Positions 51,378 to 61,820 are shown, numbered from the stretch's first letter. The stretch is 64,000 nt of DNA from Streptomyces sp. NBC_00285 (GCF_036174265.1 NZ_CP108055.1:496001-560000); one strand, 5' to 3'. Notes: generated by a model from the sequence alone, not told the origin. Made by a program: numbers and translations.

Positions 51378-53069
51378 ATGCCCCAGCACGCCCGCCGCCG
51401 CCTCACCCGCCGCACTGTCCTGAGCAGAGCCGCCGTCGGCGGTCTCGCCCTCGCCGGGGGCACCGCGATCGCCGGCCCGCTCACCGAGAGCGCCGACGCG
51501 GCCGCGCCGGTCTTCGGCTACCGCGACGACGGCCGCGCATACGTGGTCGACACGGGCGCCGGCCTGGTCTTCAAGGTCGACCACGGCAACGGCGACCTGA
51601 GCTCGCTGGTGTACAGGGGCACCGAGTACCAGGGCTACGGAAACCGGAACTCACAGGTCGAGACGGGTCTGGGGAGGTCGTCCGTGAGCATCCGCAAGGC
51701 CGGCGGCACGGTCCTGGTCACGGTCGTGCACGGCACGATGCACCACTACTACGCGGCTCGGCGCGGCGAGAACAACGTCTACATGTGGACGAACAAGGCG
51801 GATGCCTCCATCACCGCGACCCGCTACATCGTCCGCGTGAAGCCCGGCCTGTTCCCCGACAACGGTCCCGACTCCTGGGACTCCCGCACCGACACCGTGA
51901 TCGAGGCGCAGGACGTCCGCCGCAAGCCGGACGGCACCACCCGCTCCAAGCACTACTCCAACCAGCGTGTCATCGACTATGACCACGTCGGCTGGAGCAC
52001 CGGCAAGGTCGGCATGTGGATGGTGCGGAGCAATCACGAGAAGGCGTCCGGCGGACCGTTCTACCGCTCCCTCATGCGCCACCACTACGAGGACGGCGCC
52101 GGCCTCTACGAGATCCTCTACTACGGCGAGAACCAGACCGAGCCGATGCGGTTCGGCCTCCAGGGCCCGTACGTCCTGTCCTTCACCGACGGCTCGGCGC
52201 CCTCGCCCGCGCTGCGCCATGACCGTATCGACACCTCGTGGGCCGACGGCCTGGGCCTGGTCGGCTGGGTCGGCCGCAGTGGTCGCGGCCGGGTGGCGGG
52301 GGTCGGCATCGCCGGGCGGGACACGGCGTACGCCTACACCGTCGGTCTCGCCAGTGCCGACGCGCAGTACTGGACCGAGGCGGACCCGGCCACCGGCCGT
52401 TTCGTGTCCCCGTACATGCTGCCGGGCACCTACACGCTCACCGTCCACAAGGAAGAACTGGCGGTGCACACCACCCGGGTCACTGTCACCGCCGGGCGGA
52501 CGACCCCGCTGCACACGCTGGCGATCGGCGCGGACCCGAGCAGAAGCGCCGCGATCTGGCGGATCGGCGCCTGGAGCGGCACTCCGCGTGGCTTCAAGAA
52601 CGCCTCACTGATGACCACGATGCACCCTTCCGACGCCCGGGCCCGGCCCTGGACCGGCACCGCCTTCACCGTGAGCGCCTCACGGGTCGACGACTTCCCC
52701 TGCTACCAGTGGGCGGACATCAACAAGGGGCTGAGGATCCGCTTCAAGCTCACCGCCCAGCAACTGACCTCCGGACACACCCTCAACATCGGTGTCACCA
52801 CGGCGTTCGCGAACGGCAGGCCCCGGATCAGGGTCAACGACTGGCTCTCGGCCGTCCCCACGTCGGCAGGTGAGCCGACGACCCGGTCACTGACCGTGGG
52901 CTCCTACCGGGGCAACAACCACACCTACCGCTACGCCATTCCGGCAAGCGCCTGGACCAAGTCGCCGGACGCCTACCAGGAGTTGACCCTCGACATCGTC
53001 AGCGGCTCCGGCAGCAGCGCCTATCTCAGCCCCGGGGTGGCGTACGACGTGGTCGAACTCCTGCCCTGA
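51378..53069 (+). CDS. Secreted rhamnogalacturonan lyase-like protein (PL4)
   Basis: The product is 563 aa. The Tat-type signal RRRLTRRTVLSRAAVGGLAL is cut near ADAAAP. The N-terminal super-sandwich begins FGYRDDGRAYVVDTGAGLVF and DLSSLVYRGTEYQGYG. A central fibronectin-like part holds GRFVSPYMLPGTYTLTVHKEEL, and a C-terminal CBM-like domain begins IWRIGAWSGTPRGFKNA. This three-domain layout and the 'F.....P G.Y.L......' motif match PL4 rhamnogalacturonan endolyases, which split the RG-I backbone of pectin by beta-elimination. It starts 44 bases after the deacetylase stop, so the two may be co-transcribed. Confidence 0.85.
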   Translation: MPQHARRRLTRRTVLSRAAVGGLALAGGTAIAGPLTESADAAAPVFGYRDDGRAYVVDTGAGLVFKVDHGNGDLSSLVYRGTEYQGYGNRNSQVETGLGRSSVSIRKAGGTVLVTVVHGTMHHYYAARRGENNVYMWTNKADASITATRYIVRVKPGLFPDNGPDSWDSRTDTVIEAQDVRRKPDGTTRSKHYSNQRVIDYDHVGWSTGKVGMWMVRSNHEKASGGPFYRSLMRHHYEDGAGLYEILYYGENQTEPMRFGLQGPYVLSFTDGSAPSPALRHDRIDTSWADGLGLVGWVGRSGRGRVAGVGIAGRDTAYAYTVGLASADAQYWTEADPATGRFVSPYMLPGTYTLTVHKEELAVHTTRVTVTAGRTTPLHTLAIGADPSRSAAIWRIGAWSGTPRGFKNASLMTTMHPSDARARPWTGTAFTVSASRVDDFPCYQWADINKGLRIRFKLTAQQLTSGHTLNIGVTTAFANGRPRIRVNDWLSAVPTSAGEPTTRSLTVGSYRGNNHTYRYAIPASAWTKSPDAYQELTLDIVSGSGSSAYLSPGVAYDVVELLP

Positions 53070-53913
53070 GTTCCCTATGGCCCCATGGCTCCACGGCGAC
53101 CTGAAGTCCGTTCGCCGGACGCCAATTTGACGACCCATCACCTTTCGGACCGCGCCGGCCGGATCACGAAGGGAGGGGGCTGGTCCCCTCGCTCACAGGC
53201 GTGGTGGCCGTCCCGGTCGCCGCCCCAGGGCCGATCGTCCGGGCCGCCGCCCCGACGGAGGTGGCCCATGCGGCGGCGCGCCGCTGTGGCGACGCGCGGC
53301 GGGTCCGGCCTGCGCGTCCGTTCAGGACGCCGTTTCAAGCCCGCGGGGCCTGGATCCGGCGGGGTGCAAGGACGTGTCCCGGCTCGCGACCGGTTCGAGC
53401 GTCATGAAACCGGGGCCGTCCGGGCCGCCCGAGCTGACCCGGCCCGGGATGTGGGCCGCCGGGGGCCTCGGGTGGGCAAGGCCAGAATTCGCCCGTGCGC
53501 CTGTTCGCGCACCGGGGCGTGTTCAGGCGACGCGAAAACTCGGCAGGCATATGCCAGCAGTACCACCGCCTTGATGGACGGCACGTGACTCCGGCATTCG
53601 GCGTACCGCCCATCCCTCCCCCGGCCGGTCACCCTCCACCGGAACAGCCGGCACGGACGGGGACTGATGTACGACGGATGGGTGACCGAATTCGAACGGG
53701 AGGGAATCCAGGGGCGCCTGTGGCACTCGCGCCACACCCTCCCCTCGGGCACCGATCGGCGTCGGCTCGCGTTCCGGGCTCCCGCCAGAAAGTTCAACGG
53801 AACACACATCCACTGCCCTGGCACCCGCATAACGTGCGGTAACCCGAACCGCCTCGCCCCCACCTTCCTGCGGTCCGTGACTTCCGGGCCCCCACCCCGC
53901 TAGGAGTCCTGGG
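53070..53913. other. Long gap without a recognised gene
   Basis: 844 bases with only overlapping short frames on both strands, none with a recognised product or convincing start. It should contain the promoter of the DUF485/symporter pair. No RNA structure was identified by eye. Confidence 0.4.
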
Positions 53914-54357
53914 ATGTCCTACGACCGCTCGGAGTTATCCCTGCCGCACCGCAAGAACGGGCGGGCCCCCTCCCCCACCGCGCACCGGTTGCCGTACCTC
54001 GCGCCGGCCGGAGAGCGCCCGAGCATCGGGACCCGCCAGCGCTCGTGGTCCGGCTATCACCGCGCCCTGCGCATCCTGCGCCGCGCCTGCCGATGGCAAC
54101 GGCGCGTGGCCACCCTCGTCGCCCTCGGCTACTTCGCCGCCTTCCTCACCCTCACCGTCGAGGCCCCCGCCTTCATGGCCCGCCCGGCCCCCGGCGGGCT
54201 CCCCACGGGCCTGTTGCTCGCCGTCGTACAGATCCCCGTCACCTGGCTGGCCGTCGTGCTGTTCGAGTACACGGCACGACGGTACGTCGACCCCCTGGCC
54301 CGCAGAGTCAGCCGGTACGCAGACCCGGCCGACGGCGAGGGGCGGGCACGGACATGA
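53914..54357 (+). CDS. DUF485 membrane protein (symporter accessory)
   Basis: The product is 147 aa. After a hydrophilic N-terminus (to about 50) come two helices: ATLVALGYFAAFLTLTVEAPA and LLLAVVQIPVTWLAVVLFEYTA, followed by YVDPLARRV. The second-helix 'Y...A...DPLA..' motif is typical of DUF485 (YjcH-like) proteins that pair with ActP-type symporters. AGGAG lies before the ATG. Its stop overlaps the symporter start (ATGA). Confidence 0.9.
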   Translation: MSYDRSELSLPHRKNGRAPSPTAHRLPYLAPAGERPSIGTRQRSWSGYHRALRILRRACRWQRRVATLVALGYFAAFLTLTVEAPAFMARPAPGGLPTGLLLAVVQIPVTWLAVVLFEYTARRYVDPLARRVSRYADPADGEGRART

Positions 54358-55985
54358 CCGGTCTCGGCGGCTCCGCGCAGTCCTGGTCCCTCGTCGCCTT
54401 CTGCAGTGTCGTCACTCTCACGCTGCTGCTGTGCGTGCTGACCGGCCCCGACCGCGACGACCTGGAGGAGTTCTACACCGGCTATCGCTCGCTGTCCCCG
54501 CTGCGCAACGGCCTTGCGGTCGCCGGCGACTACATCTCCGCCGCGACCGTGCTCACCATCGGCGGGGTCATCGCCCTGTGCGGCTACGACGGCGTGGTCC
54601 TGGCCCTGAGCACCCTGCTGTCCTTGCTCCTGCTGATGTTCCTGCTCGCCGAACCCCTGCACAACACCGGCCGGTTCACCATGGGGGACGCCCTGAGCCG
54701 ACGCGTGCCCGGACGGGCCGTACGCATCACCGCGTGTGCCGTGACCCTGCTGGCGCTGATTCCGATGATGATCGTGCAACTGGCCGCCGTAGGACAGCTG
54801 TTGGCGTTCATCCTGGGCTTCTCCGACCGTGCCATGCAGACCGGCTGCATCATCGGCGCCGGCATCCTGATGATCAGTTACGCCGCCCTGGGAGGGATGA
54901 AGGGGACCGCGCTGATCCAGATCATCAAGACCGTGATGCTCCTCGGATCCGGCCTCGTGATCGCCGTACTCGTCCTCGCCACCTTCGGCTGGCACCCGGG
55001 AACGATGGTGGACACCGCCGCCCAGCGCAGCGGGGCCGGCCAGGCGTTCCTTCAGTACGGCCTGCAGTTCGCGGACGGACCGCACCCCGCACTGGACATG
55101 ATCAGCACCCAGGTCGCCATCGTGCTGGGCGGCGCCTGCCTGCCGCACGTCACCATGCGGATGTACACCGCGGGCAACGCCCGCCAGGTACGGCGCACGA
55201 TGTCCTGGGCCGTGTCCTCGGTCGCCCTGTTCATGCTGCTGATCACCGTCATCGGCCTCGGTGCCACGGCGCTGGTGGGCCGCGAGCGGATCACCGCCGC
55301 CGACCCGCACGGCAGCACCGCCTACCTGCTGGGGGCGCGCGCCGTGTTCGGCTCCGACGTCTCCCGCGCCGAGAGCCTCGTGTTCAGCACCGTCACGACG
55401 GCCATCTTCCTGACCCTTCTGGCGTCCGTCGCCGGGATGACGCTCGCCTGCGCCAACTCCCTGGCGCACGACGTCGTCGCCTCCCGGCACAGGGGAATAC
55501 CGGCTCTGCGGGAGATGACCGTGGCGCGGGCCGGCGCGCTGATCGTCGGCATACCGGTGGTGCTGCTGGCCGCCATGGCACAGCACCGCAGCCTCCAGCC
55601 GCTGGCCACCCTGTCCTTCTGCATGGGAGCCTCCGCGATCGCGCCCGCGCTGGTCTACTCGCTGTTCTGGCGGCGCTTCACCAAGGCCGGGCTGCTCGGC
55701 ACACTGATCGGCGGTTCTGTCGCCGTCCTGGTCCTGATGTCGGGCACCCGGCTCGTCTCCGGGACACCGGCATCGGCCTTCCCGGAGGCCGACCTGAACT
55801 GGTTCCCCTTCACCACGACCGCTCTGGTCTCCGTACCGGTGGGCTTCGCCTGCGGCTTGCTGGGCACCGTCCTGAGCGGGCGCCGCAGCGCCCGGCGTGC
55901 CCGCGAACGGTACGCCGGAATCGAGCAGTTGATCCTCGCCGGCCCCCCGCGGCGCCGCCCGAGCTGGAGCCCGGACGGCCCGTGA
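54354..55985 (+). CDS. Sodium:solute symporter, ActP-type (acetate/monocarboxylate)
   Basis: The product is 543 aa with about thirteen helices. SSS-family features are DDLEEFYTGYRSLSPLRNGLAVAGDYISAATVL (core helices 1-2, seen in part), MISYAALGGMKGTALIQIIKTVML, and GGACLPHVTMRMYTAGNARQVRRTM. The YxGxRxLsPxxNGLAxxGDxISAAT pattern is characteristic of the ActP/MctC branch, which imports acetate, pyruvate or propionate with sodium or protons. It is translationally coupled to DUF485. Confidence 0.93.
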   Translation: MTGLGGSAQSWSLVAFCSVVTLTLLLCVLTGPDRDDLEEFYTGYRSLSPLRNGLAVAGDYISAATVLTIGGVIALCGYDGVVLALSTLLSLLLLMFLLAEPLHNTGRFTMGDALSRRVPGRAVRITACAVTLLALIPMMIVQLAAVGQLLAFILGFSDRAMQTGCIIGAGILMISYAALGGMKGTALIQIIKTVMLLGSGLVIAVLVLATFGWHPGTMVDTAAQRSGAGQAFLQYGLQFADGPHPALDMISTQVAIVLGGACLPHVTMRMYTAGNARQVRRTMSWAVSSVALFMLLITVIGLGATALVGRERITAADPHGSTAYLLGARAVFGSDVSRAESLVFSTVTTAIFLTLLASVAGMTLACANSLAHDVVASRHRGIPALREMTVARAGALIVGIPVVLLAAMAQHRSLQPLATLSFCMGASAIAPALVYSLFWRRFTKAGLLGTLIGGSVAVLVLMSGTRLVSGTPASAFPEADLNWFPFTTTALVSVPVGFACGLLGTVLSGRRSARRARERYAGIEQLILAGPPRRRPSWSPDGP

Positions 55986-56109
55986 AGCTCGTCCCGAGAA
56001 ATCAGGGTGCTGCCAGGTGTCGAGAATCCGGCGCGGGCTCCGTCCCCGGTACGACAGAGGCCCCCGTCGATGCGCTGGGGGACCGGGAACGACGCGGGAG
56101 GATCCCATC

Positions 56110-56610
56110 ATGCAAGCGAACGAGATCAGCGAGATTCTCGACCGGCCGATCAGTCAGGAGCTGCTGGCCCGGGACGTGACCCGCCTGGCCTACGTCGCCA
56201 AGGACGGCACACCCCGCAACGTCCCGATCGCGTTCGCTTGGAACGGCACGGAGATCGTCATGTGCACCACGAAGAACGCCCCGAAGCTCGCGTCCCTGCG
56301 CGAGAACCCGGCCGTCGCCCTGACGATCGACACCGAGGTGCACCCGCCCAGGATCCTGCTCATCCGCGGCCGGGCCGAGCTGGACTTCGTCGACGGCATC
56401 CCCGACGAGTATCTCCAGCCGACCAACAGCTACGCGATGACCCCCGAGCAACGGGTCGAATGGGAGGCGGAGGTGCGTTCGCTCTACCACGACGGCATGG
56501 TCCGGATCGTCGTCACCCCGACCTGGGCGAAGCTGATCGACTTCGAGACGACGCTGCCGAGCGCGGTCGAGGAGCTGGTCCGGCAGCGGGAGGAACGTCA
56601 GCGTGCCTGA
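56110..56610 (+). CDS. Pyridoxamine 5'-phosphate oxidase-like FMN-binding protein
   Basis: The product is 166 aa with a split beta-barrel: LLARDVTRLAYVAKDGTPRNVPIAFAWNGTEIVMCTT (in part), then KLASLRENPAVALTID and ILLIRGRAEL. These match the PNPOx-like / F420- or FMN-binding family, with RN.PI and the ENP..AL..D strand. Members often reduce small molecules using F420 or FMN; the substrate is unknown. GGGAGG precedes the ATG. A perfect hairpin terminator follows. Confidence 0.88.
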   Translation: MQANEISEILDRPISQELLARDVTRLAYVAKDGTPRNVPIAFAWNGTEIVMCTTKNAPKLASLRENPAVALTIDTEVHPPRILLIRGRAELDFVDGIPDEYLQPTNSYAMTPEQRVEWEAEVRSLYHDGMVRIVVTPTWAKLIDFETTLPSAVEELVRQREERQRA

Positions 56611-56628
56611 GCGACGCGGGCCGACATG

Positions 56629-56664
56629 GGTGGTCCCCATGCCTCGCAAGGCATGGGGACCACC
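56629..56664. terminator. Bidirectional terminator between convergent genes
   Basis: There is a perfect 15-bp repeat GGTGGTCCCCATGCC / GGCATGGGGACCACC with loop TCGCAA, located between the stops of the PNPOx-like gene and the minus-strand GH35 gene. Confidence 0.9.
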
Positions 56665-56693
56665 ATCAGGACATCACTTTCCCGGTACGGCCG

Positions 56694-59600
56694 TCAGCCG
56701 CACGTCAGTGTCGGTGCCCCCCAGTCGCCGTGGTCGTTGCCGTTGCCGTCTCCGGCGTCACCGACCTTGAGGTCGACCACCTGGGCGCCGCTGACATCGA
56801 CGTCGATCGGCACCGCGGCCTGCCGGCCACTGAGCTTCGCCGTGGTCACCAGGGTTTTACCGTCGGCGATCACTGAGAACGTCACCGTTCCGGCACCGTT
56901 GGTCTCGTCGTCGACGCCCACCTGCGCCGTCAACCGCGAACAGTTTCCGCCCAGATAGAGCTGGACGTCGCTGAGCGCGTTGGTGCCGAGGCCCTTGGCG
57001 TACCCCACGCCGGCGATGCTGATCGCACGGCCGTCCCCGGCCGCCTGCTCGCCGACACTGCTGTCACGCTCCACCGGACCCCACCCGTTGGTGGAGGACA
57101 GGAAGGGCAGATCGCTCACGGCGCTCTTCCCGGCCGGAGGAGCCGGGGGGATCCCGCCGATGATGCGCTCGTCGGTGCCGTCGGCCTGCCGTCCGTTCTG
57201 TACGTAGCGCACCGTGGTGGTGAGTGCCGAGGCGGAGGGCAGTTCACCGGTCGGTGGCTGGACCTTCCAGGTGAAGGTCGCCGATGCGCCCGACTGCAGA
57301 CGCTTGAGCGACTGGGGGCTCGTGGCGCTGACGCTCCAGCCGTCCGGTGCGGACAGCGAGGCCGTCAGCCTGGACGCGGCCGGCGCGCCCTTCGGTACCC
57401 GCACCGTGGTCCGGGCGGTGAAGGCCTCTGCCGGCTGAGCGGTGTCGGGCACGTCCAGGGTGACATCTGCTCCCGGGCGCTTGGGCATCGCGTACTTCCG
57501 GGCGTCGTAGCGCGGGCTGTCGTTCTGCGTGACGCGCAGGGACGAGGCGTAGCTGCCGTAGTCGGTCAGCGAGACCTTGCCGAGGCCTCCGGTGCTGCCG
57601 TCCAGGTTCCACACGGCGATGGCGATGCTGTTGCGGCCGTTCGGGTTCAGGATTCCGTTGGGGACAGGGAAGGTGTGCTGCGGGCCGAGGTAGTTGACGT
57701 AGTTGCCGACCTGCCAGCCGTTCACGAAGATCGTGGCACGGTACTTGCGGGACGGGTCGTCGGTGAACGTCAGGCCGAGTGAGGTGTCCTGGCCGCGCGG
57801 CAGGTCCAGAGTGGCATCGGTGCGGTACCAGGAGACCCCGGGGCGGGTGTCGGACGTCGGCAGGGACACGCGGTCCCACTTGCCGTCCGGGTAGCCCGGC
57901 AGGGACCAGCCGGCCCGCTCGCCGTACAGGCCGCCCGTCGAGAGCGGGCCGCGCACCGTGTCCTGCAGGTCCTCGCCTCCGCGTACGCCCTGGAGGCGCC
58001 AGGTGACGGAGGTCAGCGGTGCTCCCACGAGGGAGGCGCTGGTCAGTCCGCGCGCCGTCTTGTTGCCGTTGGTCGAGTTGTAGTCCTCCTCGTGCCCCAT
58101 GTTCACGGTGAGTACGGAAAGGACGTTGTCGCCCGTGGACTTGACCGCACCGGCAGGGAAGGTGAAGTCGGCGCTGCTCGTGGTGGAGCTGCCCAGGAAG
58201 GTGCCGTTGAGCCAGGCGGAGAAGGCCTGTGCGCCGCCGCCGGAGTCCGAGACCAGGTGGATGCCGGTCTCCTTGCCGGTGGTGTGGAAGCGGCCGCGGT
58301 ACCAGGTGTTGCCGGTGTGGAAGCCGTAGTCGTCGGCGTAGAGCACCGGCAGCGCGTTGATGCCGGAGACGCTGTTGGTGGTCGCCTTGTCGGCCACCTG
58401 CCAAGTGGTGTCGTCGAAACCGGGGGCCGCTTCGGGGGACTCCTGTGCCTGCTTCCAGTTGGTCAGGGCCGGCAGGTGAATGGCGGCGGCCGTCGGGATC
58501 TTTCCGATGAGACTGCGGGTGTCGGTGGCCCGGGTGTCCACCTTCTGGCCGTTCCAGGTGACGCGGGCCGCGGCGCTGAACACCTCGATGTTCTTGTCGT
58601 CGGCGTTGTCACCGGTGAGCGCCACGGTACGGCCGCCGTTCAAGCTGGTCGCCGTGCGCAACAGGTGCGTGCCCCGCACCAGGACCGGACCGGTCGCGGT
58701 GTCCTGACGCCAGAAGGTCTTCGCCGTGGCCTTGTCGCCCACGAGCAGCAGCAGCGGGCGCTGGCCGCCGCCGCTGACACTGATCCGGATCAGGCCCTTG
58801 TGGGTGTAGTTCAGCCGCAGGTCACCGGTCGCCGGGTCCCAGGTGGTCGTGACCGTGCCGCCGGTGGCGGTCACGGTCGGCTTGGAGGCGTAGCGCAGGA
58901 CCGTTTCCCCGTCGCTGTCCGGGTCGCCGTAGAGCACGGCGACATCGCGGTCGCCGATGGTGGCGTCGGTCATGATCTCCGAGGTCGAGTACTGCAACTG
59001 TGCGTTCCCGAGCCGGTAGTTCGCCACGATCACGTGGGAGTCGCGTCCGTCGAGGGTGATCGCGGTGCCCGGCTGCTGAGGCACGACGGGGTAGGTCGAC
59101 TCCGTGGCGGCGTCACCCGTGGGCACGTCGATGGCGTCGATGGCCACGTAGTTGTCCGTGGACCCCGAGCTGTGGTTCCCGGCGACGACGATCTTCAGCG
59201 TGTGCGCCCCGGGCGTCAGGCCGGTCTTCTGGAAGACGACCGCCTGGCTCTCGGCGCCGGAGTCGTCGACCGTCGCCACCTTGGTGCCGTCGAGGTAGAC
59301 GTCGGCGTTGCCGTGGTTGTTCGTCTTCGAGCCGATCCAGCGGATCGCGGTGCCGTCGAAGGGGACGGTGACCGAGTCACCGGCCTTGTTGGAGAACGAC
59401 TCGGTGTGCTTGTAGTCGCCGCCGGTGTAGCTCTGGTCGGCCACGTGCGACCACGAACCCGTGTACTGCAGCGTGGAGTCGGGGTCGTCCCAGGTGTAAG
59501 TGGTGTCCGCGGCCGGCTGGGCGTTGAAGTCCAGCGCGATATGGGTCTTGTCGACCGCCGTGGACGTCGAGTTCCCGTGCCGCAGCACATGGAACTGGGT

Positions 59601-60869
59601 TTTGGTGTCGGGGTTCATGCGGGCGGTGTCAATGACCGCGGAGTCGTCCGGTGGTGTGGTCCTGATCGCGTCGGTCTTGGTCAGCGGGGCCACCGACTGC
59701 GTGAAGTACCCGATCAGCTTGTCCTCGTCGTACTTCGGGTCGAGCTGACGGGTCTCGCGGATGGCGGCTCCGTAGTCGTACGACGTGTAGTTCTGGGGCA
59801 TGCTCAGCCAGCCCCAGTTGGTGCCGCCGTAGGTCATGTAGAAGCTCTGCGCCGTCGCGCCGACCGCGATGTTCTGCTTGTAGAACACGTTGGCGAACTG
59901 GTCGTTGATCAGCTGGGCGCACTTGTCGTAACCGGGACCGCCCCACGGGTCGAAGGCGCCGCCCTGGAACTCCGGGGTGTACAGCGGCTTACCCGCCGGG
60001 TGGTCGTAGCTGATGTCGGGGACACCGTTCCACTTGGTGGGGTTCGAGCAGTCGAAGCCCTGTGGGTAGGAGTCCGGGCCGTCCACGTCCAGGGCGCCCG
60101 CACCGGAGTTGAAGGTGCCGTTGTTGTTGCCGGTCAGCGGCACGGTGATGCCGTCGGCGCGGGCCTTGTCCTCCAGGTGCTGCATGTAGGAGCGGGAGGC
60201 CGCGGAGCCGTTGTAGTACTCGTTCTCGACCTGGTAGGCGATGACCGACCCGGTGCCGTTGGTGAGTTGGTGCCGGGCGATGATCCGGTCGATCTGGGTC
60301 AGCCACTCGTCGGCGTACTTGAGGAACCGCGGGTCGTCACTGCGGTTGTTCTCCGCCTTCGTGGTCAGCCAGCCGGGCAGGCCGCCGCTGTCGACCTCCG
60401 CGTTGATGTACGGCGCCGGGCGCGCGATGACGTACAGCCCGGCTTCCTCGGCCATGTCGAGGAGCTTGTCGACGTCGCGCACCCCGCTGAAGTCGTACAC
60501 ACCCGGCTTCGGCGAGTGGTACCCCCAGTCGAAGTACAACGAGGTGGAGTTGAAGCCGGCCGCCTTCATCTTCTGGAAGATGTCGCGCCACAGGTCCGGG
60601 CTCGGCAGCCGGAAGGAGTGGAACTCGCCGGACCAGAGGTAGGTGCGCTTGCCGTCGACGAGGAACGAGTAGCCGTCGAGAGTCACCGTGTGCGCCTGTG
60701 TCGCGGCGGTGGGCGCGGCGCCCGGTGCCGGCCCTGCCGCCTCCCCCGCCGCGGCGGGCGCGATCATGCCCGCGGCGAGGGCGACGGTCGCGGCCGTCGC
60801 GAGAACGGCCCTCCACCACCCCCGACGACCGGGTCTCGCAGTCTCCGAAACGAACTGATTACCCCGCAC
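56694..60869 (-). CDS. Large secreted GH35 beta-galactosidase, multidomain
   Basis: The product is 1391 aa with GTG start at 60869, 5 bases after GGGAGG. The signal peptide is about 1-41 (GWWRAVLATAATVALAAGM...AAAGE). The GH35 barrel (about 50-400) has WSGEFHSFRLP, the acid/base Glu in YQVENEYYNG (about 217-219) and the nucleophile in YTPEFQGGAFDPWGG (about 300). Beta-galactosidase jelly-roll domains fill the middle. An NPCBM-associated NEW3 domain lies at about 1140-1235 (VPDTAQPAEAFTARTTVRVP), and a terminal NPCBM domain at about 1265-1391 (YAKGLGTNALSDVQLYLGG...DWGAPTLTCG). It releases galactose from plant polysaccharides or glycans outside the cell. Its product could feed the oxidative galactose pathway at 41-45.7 kb. 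Confidence 0.93.
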   Translation of the reverse strand: MRGNQFVSETARPGRRGWWRAVLATAATVALAAGMIAPAAAGEAAGPAPGAAPTAATQAHTVTLDGYSFLVDGKRTYLWSGEFHSFRLPSPDLWRDIFQKMKAAGFNSTSLYFDWGYHSPKPGVYDFSGVRDVDKLLDMAEEAGLYVIARPAPYINAEVDSGGLPGWLTTKAENNRSDDPRFLKYADEWLTQIDRIIARHQLTNGTGSVIAYQVENEYYNGSAASRSYMQHLEDKARADGITVPLTGNNNGTFNSGAGALDVDGPDSYPQGFDCSNPTKWNGVPDISYDHPAGKPLYTPEFQGGAFDPWGGPGYDKCAQLINDQFANVFYKQNIAVGATAQSFYMTYGGTNWGWLSMPQNYTSYDYGAAIRETRQLDPKYDEDKLIGYFTQSVAPLTKTDAIRTTPPDDSAVIDTARMNPDTKTQFHVLRHGNSTSTAVDKTHIALDFNAQPAADTTYTWDDPDSTLQYTGSWSHVADQSYTGGDYKHTESFSNKAGDSVTVPFDGTAIRWIGSKTNNHGNADVYLDGTKVATVDDSGAESQAVVFQKTGLTPGAHTLKIVVAGNHSSGSTDNYVAIDAIDVPTGDAATESTYPVVPQQPGTAITLDGRDSHVIVANYRLGNAQLQYSTSEIMTDATIGDRDVAVLYGDPDSDGETVLRYASKPTVTATGGTVTTTWDPATGDLRLNYTHKGLIRISVSGGGQRPLLLLVGDKATAKTFWRQDTATGPVLVRGTHLLRTATSLNGGRTVALTGDNADDKNIEVFSAAARVTWNGQKVDTRATDTRSLIGKIPTAAAIHLPALTNWKQAQESPEAAPGFDDTTWQVADKATTNSVSGINALPVLYADDYGFHTGNTWYRGRFHTTGKETGIHLVSDSGGGAQAFSAWLNGTFLGSSTTSSADFTFPAGAVKSTGDNVLSVLTVNMGHEEDYNSTNGNKTARGLTSASLVGAPLTSVTWRLQGVRGGEDLQDTVRGPLSTGGLYGERAGWSLPGYPDGKWDRVSLPTSDTRPGVSWYRTDATLDLPRGQDTSLGLTFTDDPSRKYRATIFVNGWQVGNYVNYLGPQHTFPVPNGILNPNGRNSIAIAVWNLDGSTGGLGKVSLTDYGSYASSLRVTQNDSPRYDARKYAMPKRPGADVTLDVPDTAQPAEAFTARTTVRVPKGAPAASRLTASLSAPDGWSVSATSPQSLKRLQSGASATFTWKVQPPTGELPSASALTTTVRYVQNGRQADGTDERIIGGIPPAPPAGKSAVSDLPFLSSTNGWGPVERDSSVGEQAAGDGRAISIAGVGYAKGLGTNALSDVQLYLGGNCSRLTAQVGVDDETNGAGTVTFSVIADGKTLVTTAKLSGRQAAVPIDVDVSGAQVVDLKVGDAGDGNGNDHGDWGAPTLTCG

Positions 60870-61682
60870 AGCGGCCTCCCTACGGCCTGAGCAATCAGCA
60901 TCAAACAGACTCAGGCAAAGTCGAACAGTAGGGGCGCACTTGGCTCAACACAATGGGGCGGAAGCACACGATCGAGGCGGCAGGGGCGATTGAGGGCCCG
61001 GCCGGTGTCGACACGGGCCGCCACGACGAGGTCGGGGAGGCGAGGACGAAGGCCCTGGGACTTCGCCGCTCCCCCGCCCGCGACAGCCGATGCCGAGGAA
61101 ACGGCCGCCCCCGCACGGGCGTTGACGAGCACGAACGGCGAACTCGCCTGCGCCCGCGGTCGCACGCAGGGCGTTACGCGTCAGCGTGGCCCACGCGACC
61201 TGCTCGTCTCAAGTTCCGCCGGCGGAGCACCAGTCGCACGTGCGGCAGCCGGCACCCCACGGGCGAACACGGCGGCACCCTGGGCTTCGTGCCCCCGGCC
61301 GCTCGTCGATCCCTGACTGGCGCCGTCGGCCTGCGCGCAGGTGCGTTCCCCCGGCATCCGGCAGATGCTGCCTTCAGGCCCTTGCCGTGGACAGGTGTAC
61401 GGGACACAAAACATGGGATGTCGATGGATATCAAGTCCATGCCGAAAGCATCTGTCGGATGTTCGAAATTTCCAGCACCATTCGGAAACTGCGGGCTTCA
61501 CGGATACTAGGGAACTGCCCAGGCATGTCAACACCATCCACCCCGCGAACCACTTCTCGCCTTCCTGGGCGGCGACAAATCACGCCCACCTCGGACAGTC
61601 GGCCAACCGGCCAGGGGCGATCCGCCATCGACCCGTCCGAATGTTTCGAACCATCAAGCGAATCATGCGAGAAGGGTTGACG
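60870..61682. other. Long divergent regulatory gap (GH35 / xylanase)
   Basis: No gene was assigned. Base composition is more AT-rich than elsewhere near 61400-61680. A dyad TTCGAAATTTC (61462-61472, with palindromic GAAATTTC) is followed by CATTCGGAAAC (near 61479), and GTTTCGAA appears near 61644. Such TTCGAAA-like elements recall xylanase and LacI-type operators of Streptomyces, but this is only a resemblance. Confidence 0.4.
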
Positions 61683-61790
61683 ATGTCAACCAACCTCCTA
61701 TCATCCAAAAAGCTCGACCTGTCAATCCGCGTTCGAAGTGACGAACATGGATTCATCCAGTCACTTCCCGCCGCACGAACGACCACATGA
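61683..61790 (+). CDS. Possible leader ORF (35 aa)
   Basis: ATG at 61683 lies 7 bases after AAGGG. It encodes MSTNLLSSKKLDLSIRVRS followed by DEHGFIQSLPAARTTT. The codons are less GC-biased than in the flanking genes. No family is recognised. It might be a leader peptide of the xylanase transcript or a chance frame. Confidence 0.3.
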   Translation: MSTNLLSSKKLDLSIRVRSDEHGFIQSLPAARTTT

Positions 61791-61820
61791 ACACCGGACC
61801 GCACAGGGAGGACCACAGTC

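Noticed and set aside
58092..60890. 932-codon plus-strand frame opposite the GH35 gene
   Set aside because: Val/Arg/Gly-rich shadow; the minus strand has clear GH35, NEW3 and NPCBM domains.
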